A DNA stretch of 64,000 nucleotides from Anisakis pegreffii (taxonomy: Eukaryota; Nematoda; Chromadorea; Rhabditida; Anisakidae): assembly GCA_035041965.1 (NCBI GenBank), contig JAPYMA010000682.1, positions 124,001-188,000 on the forward strand. The letters run 5' to 3'. The position numbers and the translations under genes were made by a program. Of the stretch, positions 14,216-26,321 are shown piece by piece; positions within the stretch are counted from its first letter, which is position 1, and each line of letters starts with the position of its first letter. A model generated the notes under the pieces. It searched no databases. It saw only the letters and a list, made by a program, of their open reading frames with translations, and had not been told where the DNA came from.

Positions 14216-17200
14216 TAATAGTGTTATCCAAAGTGATCAGTTGTGAAGGAGTATGTGATGTTATTCTGTGAACGAATGCAGTTTCCAGGTGATAGCGAGC
14301 CGTACGGATGCTATTTGCTATGCTTGTTATCAGTGGTTGTTTACATCGGGTGCACGCATCCATCCATCCGTTCTGACTTCGAGAAATCGGCAGTAAGGTG
14401 TTTGCGAACGAAGTTTGGTTTGGATTGTAAATAGTCATTTAGTAAGACAAGCGTCACCATGTAAACAACCGATTTTTGGTGTCGGCTGTCAGTCACTGTG
14501 CTCCATTTTTTGAATACAACTCCGCTTCGTTGAATAGAAGATCGCTTCATCGAGAGCTGTGCAAATGTAGATCCCATCCACTTCTTCGAATAAACGACTC
14601 TTTTTTACTCCATCCCGTCTTCGATTGACGGCCCCTCCGGCTTACATAGGAGCATCTTACGGGAGAGCCGTGAAGAAAACAATGAAAGCTCTGGTCTTAT
14701 ATGAGATAGAATAGGCTAAAATACCATGATGATTACGATATAACGTAAGTTATTAAGTGACATAATATACTATTGATATGTCCATTGTAATGTACTGTTA
14801 AGTGATATTGCAGTTGTGCAGTGTGATTGATTGCGGATGCTACCGTTAAAAAAATCTAATTTCTAGTGTAACCCAAAAATCATTTATTTCTTTTTTTTGT
14901 TGTTTTATGAATGTCCATTCGAATTTCACGTATTGTTCGCGTTTTGTTTAGTCTTTTTGTATGGGTCTTAATGTATTCTGTGATGTAGTGCCTTTCAGTT
15001 TCATTTGTTATCGCGTTTTTGCTTCGTTTTTGTTTCGTTTCGTTCATTTTTTTACAGCAACATTGTTCAGTGTTCCGCGATCGAAAGTTTGTTTTGTAAC
15101 ATTTGAAATTCGTTTGTCGTTTTCATTATTTTCTGTTTACTTAATTACACCAATAAATTACTATCGTTTCGTTTCATTTCCGAATTCTCGTTTCTGATGG
15201 AGAAACGGAAAAGAATTTAAGGAATGTGATGCGATGCACGAGAATGTTCTGATCGGTTTGTTTAACACTTGAAGAAAAGCGAGTGCGATGTCGGAAACAG
15301 AAACTATTTATTTGCCTGATGAGATGAGAATTTTTGATAATGACTCGAAAACTTCAGTCAAAGATAGCAGTAGGAAACGAAAGGGCTGACAAAGGCATTG
15401 CCGAATGATAGCACTCTCGGAGAGGGAGCAGGCGATGATTCCTCTAATATTTGGTCTTGATAAGGATTTGTGGTCAGTTTCGTGGTGAGTTGCGATAATT
15501 GAGTATGAATTGCTGAAAATATGGTTGAACGGTGGTATGGTTTTTGGTTTACTGCATACGAAAAGTCATTTATCTCGACTGTTCTGATAACTTCAGCAGT
15601 TGAGCTGTGTGCCAGAGACATCATTCGCCGTGAACTTTTTCCGAACGAAGTGAAGATTTGTGTGAATTTATGAGAGAATTGAATCGAGGTGTTTTACAGC
15701 ATAAAGGATTAAAGTTCGAACAAATGGTGTGTAACTGGGGTAATACTAAAGCAGTGAGTGATGATATCTGAGAAAGATAATAAATTTGATTTGATGAACA
15801 CCTTAATACTTCTAAATGTAAGATTTCAGGACCGAAACTATAACGAATAAGCGGGGTGAAATAGAGAGCGGTTCGTTAAATAATTTGATGGGATTCGCAG
15901 AGTTTTGCATAAAGTGTTAAAATTTGATATTCTTTTTAAGAAGTTATCTAATTGTATGAAGAGTGCGATTAGATTTGTTCTCACTCTAGCAAAAAAAAAA
16001 TAATTTCATGATGATTTATAACTGTGGAGTTGTTCGTTCAATTCTACATCCTTATCTCTTTTCATCTGAGCAGATTAGATTTTATCTGTTCGCGTTCGTG
16101 CGATTGACATTCAACTTGCCTGATTTACGGCCGATGAACGGTGAGTGGCTAGCAGTGTCGCTTTCTTCTTCCCTTCGTTTTCCCTTCTCAGTGATATTTT
16201 TCAGACGCTTCTCATGAATTTTGCAAAACTCTTTTGTTTACTTCGCATATTCAATGCAATATTTGCATGTGCTGATATTCTTTCTGTTGTTGCTTGGTCG
16301 TATTTTCAGTGATGAGCGATTGTTGAAAATTCCTGCTGCTTGTCCACTGCTCATGACGTGAATAACAATTTTCAAGTAGTTCATGCGCATTGTTCTCCAT
16401 GATGGTCATTCCTTACGCCGAAAGTACAATTATGATCGCTCACTCACTGTTCATGATCATTTTGCTCTCGTGCCAGTCTGTCCACCCAGTCTCTATACGT
16501 AGCGATGAGCATATCATTCACCTCTTTTATGGTTATTATTAATGATGTTTTTATCTTCAGCTTTGCTAAATTCTATCCACATTAAGCGTCTTCGATGGTT
16601 TATATCAGCTAAAAAACTACCCTAGAACAGTTCTGAAATGCTGGGATGCGGAAGGAGAACAGAACAAGACAATTGAGGAGCGGAACAAAGCAGAACAGAG
16701 CGATTTTTCAAGAGTGTGGAACAAAAGCATCAGTGTTCACGATGACCATTCACATCGGGATAGCAATCCGATATGCGATTTGAACATGATCATTTTCACG
16801 CATTCAATCGATCTAATCGCATTGCTTCATTTATTTATTCATTCGTAAAGTAGAACTGGTTTGAATAAGAAGCAAAATATCAGATGAAACTGTCACCGAT
16901 CTAAAATGAATGCACATTTTAATCATTCATTGCCTAGACGATAATCAATTGAGAATGAATGATATATATGAAAATCTTGAACATTGATGCTTTATGAAAT
17001 ATACACTTTATGAGTGGCTAAACTCCGCTTTTTAACGGGGAAATTCATTCGGTTCAACGATTTGTATTGCTTGATCGCTCGCTTGTTACAGTTTCTTTTT
17101 CAAATTTCTTTTTATTTATGTGATTTCAGTTGATGTTTGTAGCCAACGCAGAAAGATGAATTGATTTCGAAATTTTTAAGTGATTCGTGAAGTGGTGATT

Positions 17201-18082
17201 CTCATGAGATAGCACAATGAAGGTGAAATGAAAAAAATACTGAGAAGGAAACATGAGACTGTAATCATCATTCATTCGTGCCATTCAGATTGTTATTATG
17301 TTCCCAGCGATCGCTTTTATCTGTATAGCAAGAAGAGACGTAAAATAATGCAACATAATGAGATAGGAACAGTTTCCAGCATTTCGAATAATTTTGTGAA
17401 ATTCCGAAACATTTCGAGAAATTCAAAGGACTGCAGCATCCCAGGAAAGAATTCATATTCTTGGCAGTTTTTATCTCAGATTGGTATTCGAGGCGGAACA
17501 GGACAGTTTTCCGCCCCGTTTTGTCTCGTTTCAATAATTCGATATGAAGGTTGCCGATTCGGTTCGTATCGTCCTGAAATTATTGCGGAACGCAGATTCT
17601 GAAGCATTAATCACTGTTGTCTTCCAGCAACTGAACTGATTAAACTGAAACAACAGCTTAACATGATTACAGTGATTTGTTTCAAGAGTGAGCATTCTTT
17701 CGGCATAATTTAGAGGTTATAACATTCGAAAAGTGGAAGGTGGATGGTGTACAGTCAAACTTGACCACACTAACCCATCGCTGAAACAGTTCACGATTAA
17801 TTCCGTGAGATTTCGCCAGTTGATATTTGACCAGTGAACGTTCTGCAAAAAAAGAAATCGTCTACAAAGCATGAATTCGAAAAACACATGACGAGCGTTA
17901 AGTGACAGAAATTATTACCGAAGCGATAAGTGAGTGATTGTAAAGCACCAGTTCATCTCAGAGTTTCTAACGCCGAAGAAGTTTACCTCAGTCGTCTTCC
18001 TTATAAACGATAGCGTTTCTCTATGCGATTTTATCTCCGCATAATTTCGCCATCAGTCGATCTCAATCGATCATAATATGTG

Positions 18083-18090
18083 TATAAATA
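18083..18090 (+). promoter_or_regulatory. TATA-like element upstream of uridine phosphorylase
   Basis: TATAAATA lies 86 bases before the ATG at 18176. A CTTATCA (reverse TGATAAG) GATA-type motif follows near 18112-18118. Position and sequence fit a core promoter; there is no functional evidence. Confidence 0.4.
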
Positions 18091-18175
18091 TTGCTCTCGG
18101 CGCAAATAAATCTTATCATTTACAATAAATCGTAAAAGTTGAACTGCAGCATTGTGAGAACAAAATTTGGTTGCA

Positions 18176-21100
18176 ATGGCAGACAATACAGGTGGTAAGG
18201 TTCCACTTCTGAATCCAATACTCGCTAAAGAGAGTGAAGATCATCTCTATCATTTCGGCATCACAAGAAGTGGCATGGATTTACCGAAACTTTTCGGTGA
18301 TATTAAGGTTCGTTCTCTGAAATTCCATTCGGTTCTCGATTGTTAACGACAACAACTGAGTACCGTATAATATCGTTGAAATCTATTAATAACTGAAATC
18401 GGTATTTACTGAATTCAATTTTAGTTTGTTTGCTGTGGTGGAAGCGCTACTCGATTAGCTCAATACGCTCAGCAGTTCTCCAAAGAGATTGGAATTGAGG
18501 ATGCGAAGAATTTGAGTAAATCAGATCGATATGTTATGTATAAAACTGGACCTGTATTGTGGATTAATGTGAGTGCATTCGTGCTATTCAACAATCCTTC
18601 AGAAGGACAATATCATTTTCAAGAGAAGCCAAAAAAAGGCGTACGGTAAAACAACGCATCCATAGTCCTTGGTAAAGGCCATTGGCCCAATCGTGGCCTA
18701 TTGCTTATTTCAGCCACTTGATCAAACATTTGATCTGCTGCACGGAATTGATCTGCTGAAGTGTTCAGCCACGTATATGTTGATTAGGCCAAATGCCTGA
18801 GTACCTTTCAGGTGTTACATGCAGATTAATGACATAGCGGTAACAATAGACCGAATGAAAACCGATAATGAAGATAGCAATGAAAATAGCAACGATCTAG
18901 ATATTCCCGACCAAACTGAAGAATCAATGTGAGATGATTTAGCATGGTATGGGTGTACCGTCGTTGAGTATAATGATGATTGAAACGATCAAATTGCTGC
19001 ATTATGCGAACGCAAGTGACGTAACCTTCATTCGATTGGGCACATCCGGTGGAGTTGGTGTCCAGCCAGGTACCGTCATCGTTTCGAATGGTGCTGTGAA
19101 TGGTGAGATCGAACAATCCCATATTCAATATATCATGGGTAAAAAGGTTAGTGTGTTCGAGACTACGCCTGCTCTAAGCTGAATAGTCACATACTGGCTG
19201 TAAACATAGGCGAGAAGTGCGGAAGACAATCAGATCATCGTAACCGTTCCTCACCTCGTCTCGCATTTTCTTGCCTCGATCATTTCTCACGATCACTTAA
19301 TCATCCTGACCGTTTTTTTCACCTCTCGTATATCTCCTTTGATTATTATAACCTGCTGTCATTCAGAAATCGCGTAAACGTTTCTCTTCTCGACTTTTTT
19401 GGCGAGCAATCAACGAGAAATGAGAAAAAACTATCGGTAATCAAACTATATCAGTAAATTAGTCGAAATAAAATTGGTTGAAACTCGGTTTTTTGTATTA
19501 CCCATGAATCATAGAAGGTGAAGTTTAGTACCAGAAGGATCGAATATGGCATAAAGAGTTAGATGGGAAAATTTATTTGTAGATCGACAGAAGATGAAAA
19601 TTTCTTTACAGATCAGCAGGAGGATCGATAACTTTGCATCATTTGCATTTGAGGGCAGATTCGAAAAACCTGCAGTATACCTCGGAAATTGATTTCGGGG
19701 ACACCGATATAAGTAGAGGAATTACGGATCTCAACCGAAGTCCTTATAAACCACTTCTAAACATTCTCAGTTGCTTTGATGTAGTATATCTAAGCAGCTG
19801 AGCACTACTTTGTTGATTGTATATGAATAGTTGGGAAGGAGTACGAAATTCTTTTGGCTTTGTAAAATTCTGGTTGTTCATGATAAGATAATCCGAGTTC
19901 AGTGTGGAACATTGCGGCTCGGTGTGGAATGATCGCGTAATGAATCGGTTGAATCGTCTAAACGTAGTTTTTGGATGTTGTACACGACTTTGGTTATTTT
20001 CGCTTTTTACTATGATATACTTAAACTGAAATAATATGCAAAATGTTTCTGAAACATTTTCCCTGGCGATTGAAGCCACTGTAAAATAAACTACATCTAA
20101 GCAACTGAGAATGTTTAAAAGTGGTCTATAAGGTATGTCTAGTTTTATACCTTCAACTGTTATGAATGTAACCCCAAAATTGATATGAGCCAAGGTATAT
20201 ATGCTTAAATAGTTGGGAAAACGAAATAATATTCACAGACAGTGCGTGCTGGTAATGTGGGCTGCTTTTGTGAAAAACATGGAACGTTCATAACAACTGA
20301 AATGTTTCTCGGAACTGAAGGGAAGAAAGGAAAGGAAAATTTTAGTCCAAAATGCTTTTGAGGCGGCAGACGAAGCTGTTTAAGAAATGCAATCATTCAA
20401 TTGAATTCTCGGCTCGTCTTGGCACCTTGTGAACGATTATCGTTTATTTCTCGTCTCGAATCTCATATTGTTGAATTGTCGTTAGAGCGCTTCTCGCCTG
20501 TGCCCTGTGGATCGGAATGCGACTATTGTCAGCAGTACTTTTGGGTTATCTGGCAAATCAAAACTGTTTTTTGTTCAAACAACTTGATTCAGGTACTGAG
20601 GCCAGCAGTTCTGGACAAACCACTGGGTGAAAAGCTTTATGCCTTGGCAAAACAATTGAATTTACCAGTCGAAACGGGCAAAACCTTCTGCGCTGATGAC
20701 TTCTATGAAGGTTAGATCTAATCAGTATTTGATCAGGATCTGATCAGTACTACATATGCACTCATTTTAAATATGAGTGTCATGCTTTACCAAAACGGAT
20801 CTCGTTGCCTTTATAACCACTAACTGTGATCGCGATTTCACCCGATCAATTCGCCTCAATCGCCACTTGAGAATGGTGGTTGATTATTTTAGGTCAAGCT
20901 AGAGTTGATGGTGCATTCTGCGAATATACCGTAGAAGATAAGTTCAATTTCTTGCGTCGACTCTATGAGAATGGTGTTCGTAATATCGAAATGGAATCGA
21001 CTTGCTTTGCCGCAATGACACGTCGAGCTGGAATCAGAGGTGATCGCCGTCTTACAAACATTTATTTTATCAATGCACTTTTGAGAAGCCTAAAATCATA

Positions 21101-21476
21101 AGCAATAGTAGGCATCAAAACATTTTATAGATGTAGTTGTGTGAGCGTTTTACAATTTGTTGAATGTTTCCGTCAATCGAACAAACTTCGATAAATGAAA
21201 GTTTCTGTGTCATTCTTCCTACACATGGAAGGAGGACAATGGCTTCCTGCTGGATTAGAATTAGTCTTAAAATAGAGCATTTGACTTTGACAGTCTCTGA
21301 GAACACGTCAATTTTCAGCTGCGATTGTGTGCGTCACGCTGGTGAATCGAATGGAAGGCGATCAAGTTGACGTCGAAAAATCATTGTATCACGAATTCGA
21401 AGGTCGTCCTTTCAAGCTGATCACCGCATTCATCAAACAACAGATGGGAATCGCAGTGAACGGCGATAAACGATAA
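18176..21476 (+). CDS. upp-1: Uridine phosphorylase
   Basis: Catalyses reversible phosphorolysis of uridine to uracil and ribose-1-phosphate in cytosolic pyrimidine salvage. Six exons: 18176-18307, 18425-18568, 18943-19146, 20593-20710, 20893-21039, 21319-21476, all phases agreeing, giving about 300 aa (human UPP1 is about 310). Family motifs in order: KLFGDIKFVCCGGS near the N-terminus, SDRYVMYKTGP, NHGMGVPS, the phosphate-binding RLGTSGG loop followed by VQPGTV, FYEGQARVDGAFCEY (uracil-recognition segment), VRNIEMESTCFAAM (ribose-binding MES), and VTLVNRMEGDQV near the C-terminus. No break or missing motif was seen. Intron 3 (19147-20592) is much longer than the others and carries a MITE-like element. 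The next gene upstream is 5 kb away, so an operon is unlikely. Confidence 0.95.
19742..20133. mobile_element. MITE-like element with about 47-bp terminal inverted repeats
   Basis: The left end (CCTTATAAACCACTTCTAAA and on through CATTCTCAGTTGCTTTGATGT) is nearly the reverse complement of the right end (20087-20133). Only a few mismatches occur over about 47 bp. The 392-bp element lies wholly within intron 3 of uridine phosphorylase. It has no transposase; the 149-aa minus-strand open frame (19744-20193) spans the whole element, both inverted repeats included. No convincing target-site duplication was found, so the superfamily is unassigned. Confidence 0.75.
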
Positions 21477-21839
21477 ACATAACACATCGATAAAAGATCC
21501 ATTTTTGAGTCCATTCGAGTAGAAACGATTTGTGTAATGGTTTTTTTCATATGTTGATGAGCAAAAAAAATTATTACATTGATGTTGCTGTTCAGCTATT
21601 GTGGTGCCAATTTTTAATTATTTCATCACTACAAATGCAACAATATTAAAAAATCTAATTATTTAATTATTACAGAACTTTTGGCAGCTTATTCTCATTC
21701 AGTATATCCGGACTATCCAAAATTCATCTGATTGCGAATCAAAATCTATCATTTAGCTGGATTCAATTGATCGGTTCATCCCATATTTGACCACAAATTT
21801 TTTTCAGTTAATCTTCCAATGATTTTCTCTTATGTGAGA

Positions 21840-22535
21840 CCAACTTCACTTGGAAAATTCTGTGCAATTATGCAACACTTTTTAAGGTTTCAATCAAATT
21901 GAAATCTACCATTTACTAATTTTTCATATCCAAACACATATCTTTTCAAGCCATAGAATGAATGAATCGTCATCGTGATGCAACTTTCTTCGTTCGATGT
22001 GAAGCATTTTTTCTTCATCTATTCTCGTCTTCATTAGTTGTTTAGTATTTGATTTCTGATAGCTAATATTGTTTTGTCATTGACTCACTCACTGCATAGC
22101 TGTTCATTTTTTGATCAGCCCGAATAAAAATATTATGAAACATTTTATTCTTCGCTATTCGCTTGAAAAAAGTTCAAATATTAATGCAGCAAAAAAAGAT
22201 GTAAGATAAAAGATTGCTTACTGAACATTAGTTCCTTTGAAATGACTCACTGAATGAAAGAAGCAGTTGTTTACAAAAGCTATGGAACGAATTAAACATC
22301 AACCACAAAACAGAAAGTTTGCTTTCTATTTCGGATAAAATATGAAGAAAGCTTGAAACTATTCATATTTACACTTTAATATGCATATTTTTTCATATTT
22401 TATTTCACTTTATTTCACATATTTCACATTATTCATATTTTCCAAATCCGCACATTAAGATCTGAAGGAATTGCATAAAATCAAGCAAATGAACATGATC
22501 TATCATGAAGGCCATGAGCTAGAATGTTACCTAAA
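21840..22535. repeat. Segmental duplication, left copy
   Basis: Starts with CAACTTCACTTGGAAAATTC and ends near CAAGCAAATGAACATGATC. It is almost identical to 23186-23805, except that it holds an extra AT-rich stretch (about 22385-22445, with repeated TTTCATATTTTATTTCA-like words). Nothing coding is seen. It is the first part of a duplicated unit that also carries a FAIM fragment. Confidence 0.9.
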
Positions 22536-22717
22536 AGTTCATCGAGCTGTCGCTGATCATGCTGTTCGTCCAATTTGCGTCTATTATCTCAGCTATTCAT
22601 CAATGACAGAGGGCAAACAGCAAAGATGACTGCATATTAATGAGATGGGAATGATTAAGGCTTGCTTCAAGATGGGCATACTATTAAAATTCACACAAAT
22701 TGACCTGTTTTATCAAA

Positions 22718-22800
22718 TCCCGAGATCCCGGGATTTTTCAAACCTTAAATCCCGTGATCGGGATCAGAACTGAAATCCCGGGATCCCGTGCAAACCCTAG
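22718..22800. repeat. Dispersed repeat with GATCCCGGGAT palindromes
   Basis: Several copies of the palindromic word ATCCCGGGAT and variants occur within about 80 bases, ending in GTGCAAACCCTAG. A related stretch in the opposite orientation (CTAGGGCTTGCAAAATCCC...) lies at 47055-47155. This is a dispersed repeat family of unknown type. Confidence 0.6.
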
Positions 22801-22925
22801 TATCGATTAATGCAGCATACTCGCATGTTGCATGAACGCAAGCAAAGTAACAATCTGATGCGACACCGCTTCGTTGATATTTCATTGGTTTAATCGCATT
22901 TTAATGTCATCATTAGTAAACTCCC
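22799..22925. repeat. Duplicated FAIM-upstream segment, left copy
   Basis: The segment containing CTCGCATGTTGCATGAACGC, AGCAAAGTAACAATCTGATG and CGCATTTTAAT recurs at about 24394-24540 with diverged bases. In both places it lies upstream of FAIM-related sequence. It links the FAIM pseudogene and the real gene into one tandem duplication. Confidence 0.8.
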
Positions 22926-22969
22926 ATCGAGGTATTTAACGAGCAGCAGAAATTGACGAACGTATAATG

Positions 22970-23160
22970 CAGTTTGGAGGTGAACGGAAAACGTATGAAA
23001 ACTTTCGTGAAGAATTAAGTGAATTGCTGTAAACATGGAACGTGAATATTAGTGACGAAAATACGCGAATTTGTCTTGGTTCGTTCATTCGTCCAGTTTG
23101 GTAATCCTTTAGATTGTTGAGAAAGAGCATGTAGAAACCTAAAGTTAGTCCATTTTGTTG
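22970..23160 (+). pseudogene. FAIM exon 2 pseudogene fragment
   Basis: Matches 25378-25565 of the intact FAIM gene: the 3' half of its exon 2 and the start of the following intron. Differences include a one-base deletion after GTGAACGG (frameshift) and a CAA-to-TAA change in the CTGCAAACATGG segment (stop). The exon 1, exon 3 and exon 4 equivalents are absent. It lies between the two copies of the duplicated block, in the place expected for a decayed tandem copy. Confidence 0.85.
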
Positions 23161-23185
23161 CTTATTCACCGAGTAGTTGATCATT

Positions 23186-23805
23186 CAACTTCACTTGGAA
23201 AATTCTGTGCAATTATGCAACACTTTTTAAGGTTTCAATCAAATTGAAATCTACCATTTACTAATTTTTCATATCTAAACACATATCTTTTCAAGCCATA
23301 GAATGAATGAATCGTCATCGTGATGCAACTTTCTTCGTTCGATGTGAAGCATTTTTTCTTCATCTATTTTCGGCTTCATTAGTTGTTTAGTATTTGATTT
23401 CTGATAGCTAATATTGTTTTGTCATTGACTCACTCACTGCAAAGCTGTTCATTTTTTGAACAGTCCGAATAAAAATATTATGAAACATTTTATTCTTCGC
23501 TATTCGCTTGAAAAAAGTTCAAATATTAATGCAGCAAAAAAAGATGTAAGATAAAAGATTGCTTACTGAACATTAGTTCCTTTGAAATGACTCACTGAAT
23601 GAAAGAAGCAGTTGTTTACAAAAGCTATGGAACGAATTAAACATCAACCACAAAACAGAAAGTTTGCTTTCTATTTCGGATAAAATATGAAGAAAGCTTG
23701 AAACTATTCATATACTTTCCCAAATATGCACATTAAGATCTGAAGGAATTACATAAAATCAAGCAAATGAACCTCATCTATCACGAAGGTCATGAGCTAG
23801 CATGG
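23186..23805. repeat. Segmental duplication, right copy
   Basis: Near-identical to 21840-22535, shorter by an AT-rich insertion. It directly follows the FAIM pseudogene and precedes the second copy of the FAIM-upstream segment. High identity over more than 600 non-coding bases suggests a fairly recent event or gene conversion. Confidence 0.9.
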
Positions 23806-24393
23806 TAATCTTCACGTGCATCCGAACGAATAAGACTTGAGTCGAATAAAAAACGTTTTGCGATGAAGTCGTGAGCTGGTGATCTCGACTGATGGTTATT
23901 TCATGACTTGTACATTACTTCTATTTTGACTTGACTCCCAAAGCGCTCTGGAATGTGGGCTTGATATGAGATATACATAGTTACACCATCCAAACGCCGA
24001 TTCCCTATTTTTCAGGCAAACATGATCAAAATTTCATAGAGAAGTTGCTTATTGATGCAAGATCTGATGATATCAGTAGATCACTCTTGATCAGTAAATC
24101 ATTTGTCTGCTGTGTTTGCTCGTCAAATAGATCTTCATTTTTGATTTAACAATTCAGTGCTACAGTAATCATCGATTGCGAATACCTACAAGTTTAATTC
24201 AAACAAAGTGAAGGCAATCGATTGATTGGGACAAGACTGATTTTGCTGCAGGAGCATTTAAATGACAAATTGAAGGAGGATGAATGAATGAAAAAATTGG
24301 TTGAATTCACTTGCGGCTACATTTCGATTGGGATAAACGATATGCACGGGTGATGCAGTGCACAGGTTGAGTAGTAGTAGCAGGTTGCTATGG

Positions 24394-24540
24394 TATCGAG
24401 TAATGCATCATGCTCGCATGTTGCATGAACGCGAGCAAAGTAACAATCTGATGCCACATCCCTCCTATCCAACCATCAACTCAACTTTGATAGTTCATCG
24501 GTTCAATCGCATTTTAATCTCATCTTCACTAGACTCCAAT
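24394..24540. repeat. Duplicated FAIM-upstream segment, right copy
   Basis: Copy of 22799-22925, with an extra GC-richer insertion around CCCTCCTATCCAACC. It lies about 500 bases before the intact FAIM start codon. Confidence 0.75.
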
Positions 24541-25053
24541 CAAATTATTCGGCCAATAACACATTTCGTGGAATTGTTTTGCATTCCGTTGTAATGTTAG
24601 ACGCGGATGCGTATAATTCGCAGTCGACAGTTGATTGATTATCTGTATTATTTTTTCATTATCAGTTCGAATCTCTGATTTTTTATCGCTTACTGAAACT
24701 GATTTTCTCTTCTCGATCTTTAATATTGTTCCGAATTAAATCATCCAATCATCCGCATTCTGCATTATTGATGCTACGCATTAATTCATGCTATCATGAC
24801 GTTTCTTATCTCAAACCCTCCAATTCAATATGCTTTGTTTTCTGCTTCGAGGTTTGCAATGAATATGATGAATATTCTCTGCCCAATGCGAGAAACGTGA
24901 ACGATCAAATAAACCCAATATTTGACGTGCTGAAATTGGTGCATCAATTCGATTTCATTATCAGTTCATGAGCATTTAGTAGGTTCACTCGTTAATGTCT
25001 TCACCACGCAAAATGTTAGAGTACAAATTAAGCATATTCAGAATTTTTTGAAG

Positions 25054-26321
25054 ATGGCTGATAATCAGGACACAGTGGCTATATGGACAGTTCCTCTGCA
25101 GAATAAAGTGTACAAAATAGAATTCGAACATGGTACAACGACAGGCAAACGTGTCATACGGGTCGATGGGCAGGTTTGCTCATGCTTGTTGGCAAATGTT
25201 TCATTGAAGACTCATAAGATACATAGTCGGAGAAATTTAGTGGAATCGTCTCAAGGTCTTCAGGAAGTGTTACGAAAAGACTGGATGTTCAAATTGGTCG
25301 GGAAGGAGCAATTCTCAATCGGTCAAATCAAATGCGTTATTAGTGTTGAAGCATTGGGTACATTTGCGTATGAATACAGTCTGGAGGTGAACGGGAAAAC
25401 ATATGAGAAGTTCCGTGAAGAACAAAGTAAATTGCTGCAAACATGGAACGTCAACATCGGTGGAGAAGATATGCGAATTTGTCTTGGTTGGTTGAGTTTG
25501 TTCGGTTTGGTGATGCTTTAGGTTGTTGAGAAAGAGTTTATTGAATCCCAAATTGAGTCAGTTCTGTTGACTACAGGTTGGAATGAAGTTGACAACGTTT
25601 AGCAGAGAATCACAGCTCTTCAAAACCTGCCTTAACTCACTGGTAGAGAAAGAGTTCTGAACTCCATTAAAGACATCCTGGAAGCAGTAGCTGAACGTTC
25701 TGATATCATATTTCCATTACATTCTCATTTCTGAATCCTCAAAATCATATCATTCACTTTTACTGCAGTATTGTTGCCGTCTAAATATCTCTCATGGTTC
25801 ATATCACTCTTTTCTACGAGGAGAAAACTGATGTGGCACTAGAAACAAGTTTGGTTAAGTTACTATATGAAGCACACATTTTATTATTGATTTACAGAGA
25901 AGGGCACAATGGACATTTGGGTGAATGGACAAAAGATGGATACTGCGGTAAGTTCCTAGCAAAATTATCAGTGATGAGTTCCTTTTAACGTTTTCTTCTT
26001 TTCTGATGGTAATTGTTAGTCAAGTTTTCGTCAAATACTTTGGCCTTCCAAGCAATTGATCACACTGAGAAACTCTTCTCATGAAACTGGCCAGATCTGA
26101 CATGAACTTGAAAATTCTTGAGATGATCGAATGAGCATTGAATTAGAAATAGAAAAATACGAAAATTTCAGGGCGAATTCGTGGAGGATGGAACAGAGAC
26201 GCATTTCGAGATCGGGAACAGCTCTTGTTACGTGAAGGCATCGAGCAGTGGCAAGAAGAAAGTTGGTGTGATACATCGTCTTTACGTCAACGGTAACGAA
26301 GTGCCTCCAGCCGAACAATGA
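25054..26321 (+). CDS. FAIM: Fas apoptotic inhibitory molecule (FAIM1) homologue
   Basis: Small cytosolic all-beta protein; the vertebrate family modulates Fas/NF-kB signalling and has been linked to protection from stress-induced protein aggregation. Four exons: 25054-25173, 25264-25486, 25898-25947, 26172-26321, phases consistent, giving 180 aa (human short form is 179). Diagnostic segments in order: AIWTVPLQNKVYKIEFEHGT, TGKRVIRVDG, WMFKLVGKEQF, FAYEYSLEVNGK, MDIWVNGQKMDTAGEF, EDGTETHFEIGNSSCYVKA, and VGVIHRLYVNGNEVP. The ATG at 25054 gives the family's MxDxxAxW-like start; a TTCAG at 25036-25040 just upstream could be a trans-splice acceptor. A decayed copy of exon 2 lies 2.1 kb upstream. 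Function in nematodes is not established. Confidence 0.95.

Larger units (their letters stand above)
12995..18175. other. Long intergenic stretch without a supported gene
   Basis: About 5.2 kb between the golgin stop and the uridine phosphorylase start. Open frames here are short, AT-rich and lack family motifs or paired splice sites. The stretch contains an ATT-rich microsatellite (14142-14215), a compact GC-richer hairpin (14628-14671) and AT-rich unique sequence. The first few hundred bases probably include the golgin 3' UTR. Confidence 0.6.

Noticed and set aside
14106..14438. 110-codon Asn-rich minus-strand frame
   Set aside because: Translation of an ATT microsatellite.
14337..14472. 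GGTTGTTTACAT and ATGTAAACAACC inverted pair containing GTAAACA forkhead-like words
   Set aside because: Twelve-base arms 110 bases apart are weak evidence, and there is no gene nearby to regulate.
16640..16740. GGAACAGAAC-like words, also seen inverted near 34650-34790
   Set aside because: Too diverged and irregular to define a repeat family by eye.
17228..17602. 124-codon open frame
   Set aside because: No recognisable motif, no convincing splice partners and base use like non-coding DNA.
19744..20193. 149-codon minus-strand open frame
   Set aside because: Spans the whole MITE-like element including both inverted repeats, has no protein motif, and sits in an intron of an unrelated gene.
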